Shown in pieces: positions 42,605 to 50,586 of a stretch of DNA of 56,565 bases. Position 1 is the stretch's first letter; each line of letters begins with the position of its first letter. The DNA comes from Hydrogenimonas sp. (lineage in GTDB: Bacteria; Campylobacterota; Campylobacteria; Campylobacterales; Hydrogenimonadaceae). The notes under the pieces are model-generated. The model was not told where the DNA came from and made no database searches. It worked only from the letters and a program-made list of their open reading frames with translations. The position numbers and the translations under genes were made by a program. Location of the stretch: NCBI RefSeq assembly GCF_029932565.1, contig NZ_JAOZPV010000002.1:1-56565 (forward strand), written 5' to 3'.

Positions 42605-43738
42605 GTGTGGGGGATCTATCTCGTTTTTTTACCCCTCATTCTCCTTTTCTCATTCAAAAAAAAGTATCGCGAGTCGATTCCGGCACGCTTTTTTCTCTGG
42701 CGCAATCCGCCGCTTCCGGAAAACAGAATCTGGTTTCACGCCTGCAGTTTCGGAGAGACGCGTGCCCTGAAGCCGCTGATCGAGGCGTTCGGTGAAGAGG
42801 AAACGGCACTCACGACAACGACACAGACCGGATATTCGGAAGCGAAAAAATTGGCGAAAGCGGTGCGTTATCTTCCGTTCGAACCGTTGCTCTGGTTCTG
42901 GATAAAACCGCAAAAAGCATTGGTGGTGATGGAGGCGGAACTCTGGTATCTTCTCTTCTATCTGGCGAAACGGCGTGGCGCCAAAACCTTTCTGATCAAT
43001 GCCAGAATTTCGGACCGCTCCTATCGAAACTACCGGCGTATCGGCTGGTTTTACAGAAAAATATTCTCCCAGATCGATGCAGTGTACGCCCAGAGTGAAA
43101 AGGACAAGGTACGTCTTGAGGAACTTGGTGCGGTCAACGTACAGGTTACGGGCAATATCAAACTCGCCCAGCCGGCGAAACCGACAAAACTCTATCCGAA
43201 GCCGGCGGGCATCGTCGTGACGGCGGCCAGTACGCATGAAGGGGAAGAAGAGGGCATCGTAAAGGCTTTCATCGCATGGAGAGAGCGCCATCCCGATGCG
43301 AAACTTATTGTCGTGCCGCGTCATCCGGAGCGGTTCGATAGAGTTGCCGTGATGCTCGAGAAGGCATCGAGTCAGCACGGATTGCGATTCGGGCGCTGGA
43401 GCGAGACGGCCTCGCTGGAGTACGATATCGTGCTTGTCGATGTCATGGGCGAGCTGGTAAATATGTATGCGATCAGCGATATCGTTGTGCTGGGTGGTGC
43501 TTTCGCTCCGGTCGGGGGACACAATCCTGCCGAGGTTCTGCCGTTCGGCTGCCGCCTTGTCAGCGGCTATGAGATCTTCAATCAGCAGGCGATGTTTTCC
43601 GCAGTGGAGGGAGCGATCTTCTCCGACTTGGATGATTTGACAAAAGCGCTCGATGCGGCTCTTGCCGCCGAACCGCTTCGACTGAAGACACCTCTGTCGC
43701 TCGAACCGGTTCTGAAAGGGATTCGCGATGTGGTATGA
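42605..43738 (+). CDS. waaA: 3-deoxy-D-manno-octulosonic acid transferase (Kdo transferase)
   Basis: Adds Kdo to lipid A at the inner membrane. The 377-residue product shows IWFHACSFGETRALKPLI, TTTTQTGYSEAKKLA, VMEAELWYLLFYLAKRRG and LGGAFAPVGGHNPAEVLPFG, signatures of GT30. Start GTG 42605 truncates the membrane anchor; the frame remains open and hydrophobic to a CTG at 42566 with no ATG/GTG/TTG between, so a CTG start is possible. Its stop overlaps the DUF167 gene. Confidence 0.9.
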   Translation: MWGIYLVFLPLILLFSFKKKYRESIPARFFLWRNPPLPENRIWFHACSFGETRALKPLIEAFGEEETALTTTTQTGYSEAKKLAKAVRYLPFEPLLWFWIKPQKALVVMEAELWYLLFYLAKRRGAKTFLINARISDRSYRNYRRIGWFYRKIFSQIDAVYAQSEKDKVRLEELGAVNVQVTGNIKLAQPAKPTKLYPKPAGIVVTAASTHEGEEEGIVKAFIAWRERHPDAKLIVVPRHPERFDRVAVMLEKASSQHGLRFGRWSETASLEYDIVLVDVMGELVNMYAISDIVVLGGAFAPVGGHNPAEVLPFGCRLVSGYEIFNQQAMFSAVEGAIFSDLDDLTKALDAALAAEPLRLKTPLSLEPVLKGIRDVV

Positions 43739-44015
43739 TGAAACGGATGGTTGGATTGATCTTTTCATCAATGCCAGGCCGGGAAGCTCGAAAAACGAAA
43801 TCGTCGGTATTTTTGACGACACGCTGAAGGTGAAGGTCAAGGCACCGGCAGTCGAAGGGGCAGCCAACAAAGAGCTGGTAAAATATCTGGGAAAATGTTT
43901 CAAGGCACCGAAAAGCGGCATCGTTCTCCTTTCCGGGGAGAGCTCCAAACGGAAGCGTATCCGTCTGCCGAAAACGGAGAAGCTGATGCAGTTCATCCGG
44001 GAGATGGATGGGTGA
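43728..44015 (+). CDS. DUF167 (YggU) family protein
   Basis: 95 residues. LFINARPGSSKNEIVGIFDDTLKVKVKAPAVEGAANKELVKYLGKCF is the full DUF167 core; the tail VLLSGESSKRKRIRLPK is also typical. Function is unknown. It overlaps waaA by 11 bases. Confidence 0.88.
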   Translation: MWYDETDGWIDLFINARPGSSKNEIVGIFDDTLKVKVKAPAVEGAANKELVKYLGKCFKAPKSGIVLLSGESSKRKRIRLPKTEKLMQFIREMDG

Positions 44016-44087
44016 AGTCTGGATATTATCGATGCGAAAGCGGAAACACAAGATGGCTGTAAAAGCAAGTTGAGGAAATGGGACAGG

Positions 44088-44834
44088 ATGGAAAAAGAGA
44101 AAGCGTATAAACTGTTGGCGGTCCAGATGGGGCTCTCCAATTCAAAGGCAAAAGAGCTGATTGACCGGGGCGTCGTCTATGTAGGCAACAAAAAGGTGGC
44201 GATCGCCCGGGGTGAATTGCCGGTCGACACGAAGTTCCGCGTTCTGAAACTTCACAAAGTCGATGTACTGTACGAGAATGACGAAGTGGCGGCACTCAAC
44301 AAACCGGCTTTTCTGACCAGTGACGAAGCGGCGCGGGAGGTTCCCGACGGAAGGCTGCTTCATCGCCTCGACCGGGAGACGAGCGGAGTGCTGCTTCTGG
44401 CCAAAACCAAGGCGTTCGAAAAGAAGGCCACGGAGGCATTCAAAGCCCGTGCCGTCTACAAAGTCTACACCTGTTGGGTCGACGGCATCGTCAGCGAGCC
44501 GATGACGATCGACAAGCCGCTCAAGACGATCAAACAGAATGGCCACGCCTACAGCAAAGTCGACCGGAAAGGCAAGGAGGCGATCACCCATATCGAGCCG
44601 GTCATGATATCGGGGCACAGAACCAAACTCCGGGTCGTCATCGAGACGGGTCGCACCCACCAGATACGGGTCCATCTCAAAAGCATCGGCCATCCGATCA
44701 TCGGTGACCGTCAGTACGGCGTCACGAGCGCCCAGACCAACCGGATGCTGCTGCATGCGCTGGAGATGAAGCTGCTGGGCTACGATTTCCGCGCACCCGA
44801 GCCCAAAGGATTCGACGTTCTGGCGGGAGGCTGA
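44088..44834 (+). CDS. RluA-family pseudouridine synthase
   Basis: 248 residues. An S4-like N-terminal part (KAYKLLAVQMGLSNSKAKELIDRGVVYVGNKKV) precedes the catalytic region DGRLLHRLDRETSGVLLLAKTK, where the Asp is the nucleophile, and GRTHQIRVHLKSIGHPIIGD-YG. Target uridines (23S rRNA or tRNA) cannot be read from sequence. ATG 44088 is preferred over TTG 44070. Followed by the conserved ffh gene. Confidence 0.9.
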   Translation: MEKEKAYKLLAVQMGLSNSKAKELIDRGVVYVGNKKVAIARGELPVDTKFRVLKLHKVDVLYENDEVAALNKPAFLTSDEAAREVPDGRLLHRLDRETSGVLLLAKTKAFEKKATEAFKARAVYKVYTCWVDGIVSEPMTIDKPLKTIKQNGHAYSKVDRKGKEAITHIEPVMISGHRTKLRVVIETGRTHQIRVHLKSIGHPIIGDRQYGVTSAQTNRMLLHALEMKLLGYDFRAPEPKGFDVLAGG

Positions 44835-44887
44835 CAGAAAATATTGGTCACTTCGCACGCTGTCATTGGGAAAGGATTCAGTCACTC

Positions 44888-44941
44888 CTAATGACCAATA
44901 ACCAATATACAAATGACAGATTTTCCGCATTGCGGAAAATC
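44888..44941. repeat. Rhyming repeat and hairpin between the RluA gene and ffh
   Basis: Units aatgacc-aataacc-aatatac-aaatgac (about 44890-44917) run into a 10-bp perfect hairpin GATTTTCCGC-ATT-GCGGAAAATC (44919-44941). Upstream, TATTGGTCA (44842-44850) pairs with TGACCAATA (44892-44900), and TGTCATT (44861-44867) pairs with AATGACA (44912-44918). The order A-B-A'-B' is that of a pseudoknot. Confidence 0.5.
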
Positions 44942-45021
44942 TTATATTTAATTAAAATTAAAGTCTTTATAAGGTAAAATTCCGCACTTTGTAGAACCCT
45001 GTATAAAAGGTAGGAGAACCC

Positions 45022-46365
45022 GTGTTTGAGTCACTGAGCAACAGTTTTCAGAATGCCATCAACAAAATCCGCTTCAAAGACGATGAAAAAGCCCTGAAGC
45101 GTGCATTGGACGAGCTGAAAAAGTCGTTGCTGAAGGCCGATGTACACCATAAAGTCGTCAAGGAACTTTTGAGTGTCGTCGAACGTGAAACAAAACGCAA
45201 GGGAATCGGAAAAGAGAATTTTCTCAAAGCACTGAAAAAAGAGCTGACCGAAATTCTGACAGCTCCCGGCAAACAGGGGTTCGTCTACAGCCCGACGCCG
45301 CCGACCGTCGTGATGATGGCGGGGCTTCAGGGGTCGGGCAAAACGACGACATCAGGAAAACTCGCCTACTACCTCAAACTCCGCAAAAAGAGAGTGCTGC
45401 TGGCGGCTGCCGACCTTCAGCGTCTCGCGGCGGTCGAACAGCTTCGCCAGATTGCGGATCAGATCGAAGTCGACGTTTTTGCCGATGAGTCGATCAACGA
45501 TCCCGTCGAAGTGGCGAAGCGGGCTCTCGAGAAGGCGAAAGAGGGGAATTATGACGTTCTCATCGTCGATACCGCCGGACGCCTGGCAATCGATCAGGAG
45601 TTGATGGATGAGATCAAGCGGGTCAAAGAGATTCTTCAGCCCGACGAGATCTTCTATGTCGCCGACTCGCTGACCGGCCAGGATGCCGTGCGAAGTGCCG
45701 CTGCCTTCAACAAAGAGCTGGGACTGACCGGTGTCATTCTCAGCAAGTACGACGGTGACAGCAAAGGGGGTGTTGCGCTTGGCATCGCCAAACAGGTCGG
45801 TGTGCCGTTGCGCTTCATCGGATCGGGCGAGAAGATGCCTGATCTCGAAGTTTTTATTCCCGACCGGATCGTTGGGCGCCTGATGGGCGCTGGCGATATC
45901 GAATCCCTGGCGGAAAAGGCATCGGCTGTCATCGATGAAAAAGAGGCGAAGCGCGTCGCCAAAAAGATCAAAAAAGGGCAGTTCAACTTCAACGATTTCC
46001 TCGAACAGCTCGAGCAGATGAAGAAGCTGGGCTCCTTGAAATCGTTGATCGGCATGATTCCAGGCATGAACAAAATGGCGGGTGCCATCAAAGATCTCGA
46101 TCTTGAAAATTCGGGAGAGATCAAAAAGATCAAAGCGCTGATCAGCTCGATGACACCGAAAGAGCGGGAGAATCCGGATCTGCTGAACAACAGCCGAAAG
46201 CGGCGTTTGGCACAGGGTGCGGGGCTCAGCCAGATGGAAGTGAACAAGGTGCTCAAACAGTTCAAAAACGCGGCGAAAATGGCAAAAAAGTTTTCGGGCA
46301 AAAAAGGGATGCAGGATCTGCAGAATATGATGAGCCAGATGCAGGGCGGCAGTTTTCCACGCTAG
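45022..46365 (+). CDS. ffh: Signal recognition particle GTPase Ffh (SRP54)
   Basis: Targets inner-membrane proteins to the FtsY receptor with 4.5S RNA. The 447-residue product has an N-domain, the GTPase P-loop GLQGSGKTTTSGK, DTAGRL, SKYDGDSKGG, and a C-terminal Met-rich M domain (LGSLKSLIGMIPGMNKMAGAI, MQDLQNMMSQMQGG). Start GTG 45022 follows TAGGAG. The ffh-rpsP-khpA-rimM-trmD-rplS order is conserved in the phylum. Confidence 0.97.
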   Translation: MFESLSNSFQNAINKIRFKDDEKALKRALDELKKSLLKADVHHKVVKELLSVVERETKRKGIGKENFLKALKKELTEILTAPGKQGFVYSPTPPTVVMMAGLQGSGKTTTSGKLAYYLKLRKKRVLLAAADLQRLAAVEQLRQIADQIEVDVFADESINDPVEVAKRALEKAKEGNYDVLIVDTAGRLAIDQELMDEIKRVKEILQPDEIFYVADSLTGQDAVRSAAAFNKELGLTGVILSKYDGDSKGGVALGIAKQVGVPLRFIGSGEKMPDLEVFIPDRIVGRLMGAGDIESLAEKASAVIDEKEAKRVAKKIKKGQFNFNDFLEQLEQMKKLGSLKSLIGMIPGMNKMAGAIKDLDLENSGEIKKIKALISSMTPKERENPDLLNNSRKRRLAQGAGLSQMEVNKVLKQFKNAAKMAKKFSGKKGMQDLQNMMSQMQGGSFPR

Positions 46366-46377
46366 TTCTCTTCGGGA

Positions 46378-46416
46378 CACTGACCTAAACGAACCCGTCA
46401 TTCGTTTAGGTCAGTG
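46378..46416 (+). other. Perfect 16-bp hairpin between ffh and rpsP
   Basis: CACTGACCTAAACGAA (46378-46393) pairs completely with 46401-46416 around a seven-base loop. No T-run follows, so it is not a classical terminator. It lies 12 bases after the ffh stop and about 40 before rpsP. Confidence 0.7.
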
Positions 46417-46457
46417 CCTCTTAGCAATTGAAAAAAGACAGATTTTAAGGAGAAACA

Positions 46458-46685
46458 ATGACAGTAATCAGATTGACACGCATGGGACGCAAGAAACGAC
46501 CCTTCTACCGCATCGTCGTAACGGACAGCCGAAAGCGACGCGACAGCGGCTGGATCGAATCGATCGGATACTACGATCCGATGACGGATCCGAAAACGAT
46601 CAAACTCGACGAAGAGCGCTACAACTACTGGCTGAGCGTCGGTGCACAGCCGAGTGAGCGCGTCAAGAAACTCGCAGGCAAGTAA
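46458..46685 (+). CDS. rpsP: 30S ribosomal protein S16
   Basis: 75 residues. [41 protein letters not shown] is unmistakable S16. ATG 46458 follows AAGGAG. First ribosomal gene after the ffh hairpin, and khpA follows after three bases. Confidence 0.97.
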   Translation: MTVIRLTRMGRKKRPFYRIVVTDSRKRRDSGWIESIGYYDPMTDPKTIKLDEERYNYWLSVGAQPSERVKKLAGK

Positions 46686-46688
46686 GCG

Positions 46689-46934
46689 ATGATCGAGATC
46701 TTTGTGCGTGATTTCGCGAAACTGATCGCTTCTCATCCGGAAGATATCGTTGTCGAACGCAACAATCTCGGTGAGAATTTCGATGAAATCATTATCTATG
46801 CGCACAAAGAGGATGCCGGCAAGCTGATCGGAAAAGAGGGGCGTATGATCAATGCGCTCAAAACGCTGATCAGTGGCTGCAAAGCGAAGGACGGCATCAG
46901 CTATCGGGTCAACGTCAGAACGACCGGAGAGTAG
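46689..46934 (+). CDS. khpA: KH-domain RNA-binding protein KhpA
   Basis: 81-residue single KH domain with the GxxG-type loop in GKLIGKEGRMINALKTL. The family binds RNA and in other bacteria affects division and translation. It lies between rpsP and rimM, its standard position; rimM begins two bases after its stop. Confidence 0.93.
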   Translation: MIEIFVRDFAKLIASHPEDIVVERNNLGENFDEIIIYAHKEDAGKLIGKEGRMINALKTLISGCKAKDGISYRVNVRTTGE

Positions 46935-46936
46935 AG

Positions 46937-47467
46937 GTGAAGGAAGCCGACAGACTGCCGGTTGCACGAATCGGCAAAACGGTTGGCCTTCGCGGCGATC
47001 TGCGCCTCAATCTGCTGTGCGATTTCCCGGAACAGTTCAAAAAGGGTGCCACATTCATGAGCGACCGCGGCGATCTGACCATCCGCTCTTACAATGCGGA
47101 ACGCGGGACCGTGCGATTTGAAGGCTTCGATACCGTCGACGACGCGAAGAGTCTGACCAATGCCTATCTCTATACGACGAAAGAGATGGGCGAAGCGGCA
47201 TGCAAACTCAAAAAGGACGAGTACTTCTGGTATCAGATTATCGGCCTCGATGTGGAGGATTCCGGTGAACTTCTGGGAAGCGTAAATGAGATCGAAAGAT
47301 TGGCCGGCACCGATTATCTGGTCGTCGAGACGGCGGCAAGACTGGTAGAAAAGGGTGCTGCGAAAAGCTTTCTGATTCCCTATATCGATCGCTACATTGA
47401 CCGGGTCGATCTGGATGCGAAAAAGGTTCTGACAAAGGGAGCCAAAGCGATTCTGGACGCGAGCTGA
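46937..47467 (+). CDS. rimM: 16S rRNA maturation factor RimM
   Basis: 176 residues. ARIGKTVGLRGDLRLNLLCDFP opens the RimM N-domain; EYFWYQIIGLDVEDSGELLGSVNEIE and the PRC-barrel segment LIPYIDRYIDRVDLDAK follow. It helps assemble the 30S head with S19. Start GTG 46937; its stop overlaps the trmD ATG. Confidence 0.94.
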   Translation: MKEADRLPVARIGKTVGLRGDLRLNLLCDFPEQFKKGATFMSDRGDLTIRSYNAERGTVRFEGFDTVDDAKSLTNAYLYTTKEMGEAACKLKKDEYFWYQIIGLDVEDSGELLGSVNEIERLAGTDYLVVETAARLVEKGAAKSFLIPYIDRYIDRVDLDAKKVLTKGAKAILDAS

Positions 47468-48183
47468 TGCGGTTTACGTTCGTCACGCTTTTCAAGCCGC
47501 TGATGGAGGGCTATTTTGAAGACTCCATTCTGAAACGGGCGATCGCGAAAGGGCTTATTTCGGTTGACTACCTCAACCCCCGCGATTTCACGACCGACAA
47601 ACACAGAAAAGTCGATGATACGGCAGCGGGAGGCGGGGCCGGAATGGTCATGATGGCGCAGCCTCTCTACGATACGCTGAACCATCTGAAAAAAGAGTCA
47701 CCGGACGTGCACATCATCGTGACGTCCCCGGTGGGCAAACCTTTCAGGCAGTCGGATGCAAGACGTCTGGCTTCGCAGAAGCGGCACGTGGCTTTTGTGA
47801 GCGGACGGTACGAAGGTATCGACGAGCGCCTGATTGAACTGTGTGCCGACGAGATTTTCTCGATCGGCGACTATATACTGACCGGCGGTGAACTGCCGTC
47901 GCTCGTGATGGCCGATGCCGTCTGCCGGCTCGTTCCCGGTGTGCTTGGGAATGTGGAGTCGCTCGAGACGGAAAGTTTCGAAACGACCCTGTTGGAGGCA
48001 CCGTCGTTCACACGACCTAAAAGTTTCCATAATTTAAGTATTCCTTCAGAATTATTAAAGGGAAACCATAGTAAAATTAACGCCCTGAAAAAAAGGCTGG
48101 CATTAGCCAAAACAAAATATTTTCGACCTGAACGATATTTGAAATTTACCCAAAGGGAAAGTGATGAAAAATCGATATATTGA
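47467..48183 (+). CDS. trmD: tRNA (guanine37-N1)-methyltransferase TrmD
   Basis: SPOUT methyltransferase that makes m1G37 and prevents frameshifting. 238 residues with [13 protein letters not shown], the trefoil-knot [13 protein letters not shown] and [29 protein letters not shown]. The last 50 or so codons (48020-48170) are distinctly AT-rich compared with the rest. The stop overlaps rplS by about 20 bases. Confidence 0.97.
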   Translation: MRFTFVTLFKPLMEGYFEDSILKRAIAKGLISVDYLNPRDFTTDKHRKVDDTAAGGGAGMVMMAQPLYDTLNHLKKESPDVHIIVTSPVGKPFRQSDARRLASQKRHVAFVSGRYEGIDERLIELCADEIFSIGDYILTGGELPSLVMADAVCRLVPGVLGNVESLETESFETTLLEAPSFTRPKSFHNLSIPSELLKGNHSKINALKKRLALAKTKYFRPERYLKFTQRESDEKSIY

Positions 48184-48523
48184 GTCTTTCGAACAAGCTC
48201 AGATGGCAAGCAAGAATATCCCGGATTTCCGAGCCGGCGATACGGTCCGCGTCGCGGTCAACATCAAAGAGGGTGACAAAACCCGTGTACAGAATTTCGA
48301 AGGTGTCTGTATCTCCATCCGTGGAGAGGGAACAGGCAAAACTTTTATTGTCCGGAAAATCGGTGCGAACAATATCGGTGTCGAGCGTATCTTCCCACTC
48401 TACAGTGACAGTATCGAAGGTATCGAAGTGGTGCGTCGCGGTCGTGTGCGCCGTGCAAAACTCTACTATCTCCGCAGTCTCCGAGGCAAAGCGGCACGTA
48501 TCAAAGAGCTTCGCCGCAAATAA
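48164..48523 (+). CDS. rplS: 50S ribosomal protein L19
   Basis: 119 residues. [56 protein letters not shown] and [25 protein letters not shown] are L19 signatures. ATG 48164 is preferred over GTG 48161. Last gene of the block, followed at once by a strong terminator. Confidence 0.97.
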   Translation: MKNRYIESFEQAQMASKNIPDFRAGDTVRVAVNIKEGDKTRVQNFEGVCISIRGEGTGKTFIVRKIGANNIGVERIFPLYSDSIEGIEVVRRGRVRRAKLYYLRSLRGKAARIKELRRK

Positions 48524-48526
48524 TAA

Positions 48527-48559
48527 AAGCCCCCATTCCCTTTGGGGCTTCTTTTTTTC
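48527..48559 (+). terminator. Rho-independent terminator after rplS
   Basis: AAGCCCC pairs with GGGGCTT over a loop of about ten bases, followed by CTTTTTTT. It closes the ffh-rplS block. Confidence 0.85.
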
Positions 48560-48686
48560 TCCCTTTTACGAACGGTGGATATTCCACTGTTTCCCCAACA
48601 CTATCTTTTTTAACCTCTATTGACAAGATGCCATATCGCAATGAGTTTTGCTAAAATATGTTCACTGAGACAATGTAAGGTTTTTG

Positions 48687-49247
48687 ATGAAACGAACTCT
48701 TTTCATACTGCTTGTTGCGGTCTGTTTTTTGCAGGCAAACCCGCTGACGGATCCAGCGGAATCCCAATACCATCCTCTCGTCCGTATGCAGACAACGATG
48801 GGGGATATCGTTCTGGAGATACGTCCCGACTGGGCTCCCCTCGCGAGTGAAAATTTTCTCAAACATGTGAAGGAGGGATACTACGATGGTGTACCCTTTC
48901 ACCGGGTTATCCGGGGCTTCATGATTCAGAGCGGGGACCCCACCGGAAGCGGTCGGGGAGGCGATTCGATCTGGCACAAACCGTTCAAAGACGAATTTGC
49001 CCCCAATGTCGTTTTCGACCGTCCGGGTATGCTTGCAATGGCCAATGCCGGACCCAATACCAACCGCAGCCAGTTTTTTATTACTGTCGGAAGGGCGCCC
49101 TGGCTCAATGGCCATTACACGATTTTCGGATATGTCAAAGAGGGTATGCAGACGGTATATAACATTTCGAAAGTGGCAACGGACAGGAGAGATATGCCTA
49201 TCCAAAAGGTAACCATCGTTAAAATCCTTCTTCTGCCTTCTCCGTAA
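48687..49247 (+). CDS. Periplasmic cyclophilin-type peptidyl-prolyl isomerase
   Basis: 186 residues with an N-terminal signal peptide (RTLFILLVAVCFLQA). The cyclophilin core contains GDIVLEIRPDWAPLASENFL, PFHRVIRGFMIQSGDPTGSGRGG, with the catalytic Arg, and NTNRSQFFITVGRAPWLNGHYTIFG. It assists folding of exported proteins. ATG 48687 follows TAAGG; a TTG one codon before is possible. Confidence 0.93.
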   Translation: MKRTLFILLVAVCFLQANPLTDPAESQYHPLVRMQTTMGDIVLEIRPDWAPLASENFLKHVKEGYYDGVPFHRVIRGFMIQSGDPTGSGRGGDSIWHKPFKDEFAPNVVFDRPGMLAMANAGPNTNRSQFFITVGRAPWLNGHYTIFGYVKEGMQTVYNISKVATDRRDMPIQKVTIVKILLLPSP

Positions 49248-49445
49248 AGCTTGAAGAGGAATTTTAACTATTTCAATGGTAAATACGATATTATTGAAAT
49301 ATATACACTATATCCCTGTCTGCGGCTTCAGCGTCGTGCAAAATGCGAGATTGGACAGGAGAAGTCGGAGTGGGGCTGTGCCGGTAAGTTGTCACAATAT
49401 TGTAAAATACAATAATATTATCGATTGGTAGAGAAGGAACAATAG

Positions 49446-50585
49446 ATGAAAATCCGAATGTATCGCTATCTGGATGGGTGGAACGAACCGTTCGACACCT
49501 CACTCGACTCCGAACGGACCATGGTGCTGATGTTTGGCGAAATGGGGCGCAACGAGCGTGTACAGGATGCCATCGGGGAAGTATGCCGCGCCTATCCGAA
49601 ATCAAAAGTTGCCGGATGCTCGAGTGCCGGTGAAATTTTCGACAACGAACTTTTTGAAGATTCACTCGTGGTTGCGGTCGTTCAATTGGAGAAAAGCCGG
49701 GTCAAAAAAGCCGAACGCTCCATCGCTTCACCGGACGAATCCGAAAGAATCGGCAGGGAACTTGCCCAGGCGCTCACAGCCGACGACCTCAAAGCCGTGT
49801 TGATCATCAGTGAAGGATTGACGATCAATGGAACGGAACTGACGCAGGGACTGAACAGTGTTCTGCCGGAACATGTCGTTGTGACGGGAGGATTGGCCGG
49901 CGATGATGATCGATTCGAACGCACCTATGTGCTTGAAAGCGAGTGTAATCCAAGATCGGGCCTGGTCAGTGCGATCGGTTTTTACGGTGATCACTTCCGT
50001 ATCGCATCCGGGTATCAGGGAGGATGGGACAAATTCGGAATCGAGCGGGAAATCACCTCCTCTCACAAAAATATTCTCTATACACTCAACAACGAACCGG
50101 CACTTGAAGTGTACAAACGCTATTTGGGAAAACATGCCGACGAACTGCCGGCCAGTGCACTCCTTTTCCCCCTGGCGATACGTGAATCGAAGGATGGCGA
50201 AGAGATCAAGGTGCGTACTGTGCTGGCAGTCAACGAGGAGGAACAGTCGATTACATTTGCCGGGGATATGCCGGAAGGAGGGTTTGCGACGTTTATGAAG
50301 GCGAATTTCGACCGGCTGATCGATGGTGCATACGAAGCGGCGGAAACAATGGCGGAGGGAGAGGATGTCAAAATGGATGCCCTCAGCATTGCAATCAGCT
50401 GCGTCGGCAGAAAACTGCTGCTGAAACAACGCACGGAAGAGGAACTGGAAGCGACACTCGACGTCCTTCCGGAAGGAACACGTCAGATCGGTTTTTACTC
50501 CTATGGCGAAATTTCCCCGATGCATTCGGGGCAGTGCGATCTGCACAACCAAACGATGACACTGACGCTGATCTGGGAAGTATAA
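49446..50585 (+). CDS. FIST-domain sensory protein
   Basis: 379 residues. FIST_N is visible in KVAGCSSAGEIFDNELFEDSLVVAVVQL and VVTGGLAGDDDRFERTYV; FIST_C in GKHADELPASALLFPLAIRES, and SCVGRKLLL plus IGFYSYGEISPMHSGQCDLHNQTMTLTLI. FIST proteins sense small ligands, perhaps amino acids, and often feed kinases or cyclic-di-GMP enzymes. It ends one base before the ATG of a PAS-GGDEF-EAL gene, so the two are co-expressed. The 198-base upstream gap has CCTGTC pairing with GACAGG (49315-49359) and AT-rich promoter sequence. Confidence 0.9.
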   Translation: MKIRMYRYLDGWNEPFDTSLDSERTMVLMFGEMGRNERVQDAIGEVCRAYPKSKVAGCSSAGEIFDNELFEDSLVVAVVQLEKSRVKKAERSIASPDESERIGRELAQALTADDLKAVLIISEGLTINGTELTQGLNSVLPEHVVVTGGLAGDDDRFERTYVLESECNPRSGLVSAIGFYGDHFRIASGYQGGWDKFGIEREITSSHKNILYTLNNEPALEVYKRYLGKHADELPASALLFPLAIRESKDGEEIKVRTVLAVNEEEQSITFAGDMPEGGFATFMKANFDRLIDGAYEAAETMAEGEDVKMDALSIAISCVGRKLLLKQRTEEELEATLDVLPEGTRQIGFYSYGEISPMHSGQCDLHNQTMTLTLIWEV

Positions 50586-50586
50586 T

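Noticed and set aside
49315-49359. Riboswitch before the FIST gene
   Set aside because: A 6-bp closing stem exists, but no known aptamer core is recognisable.
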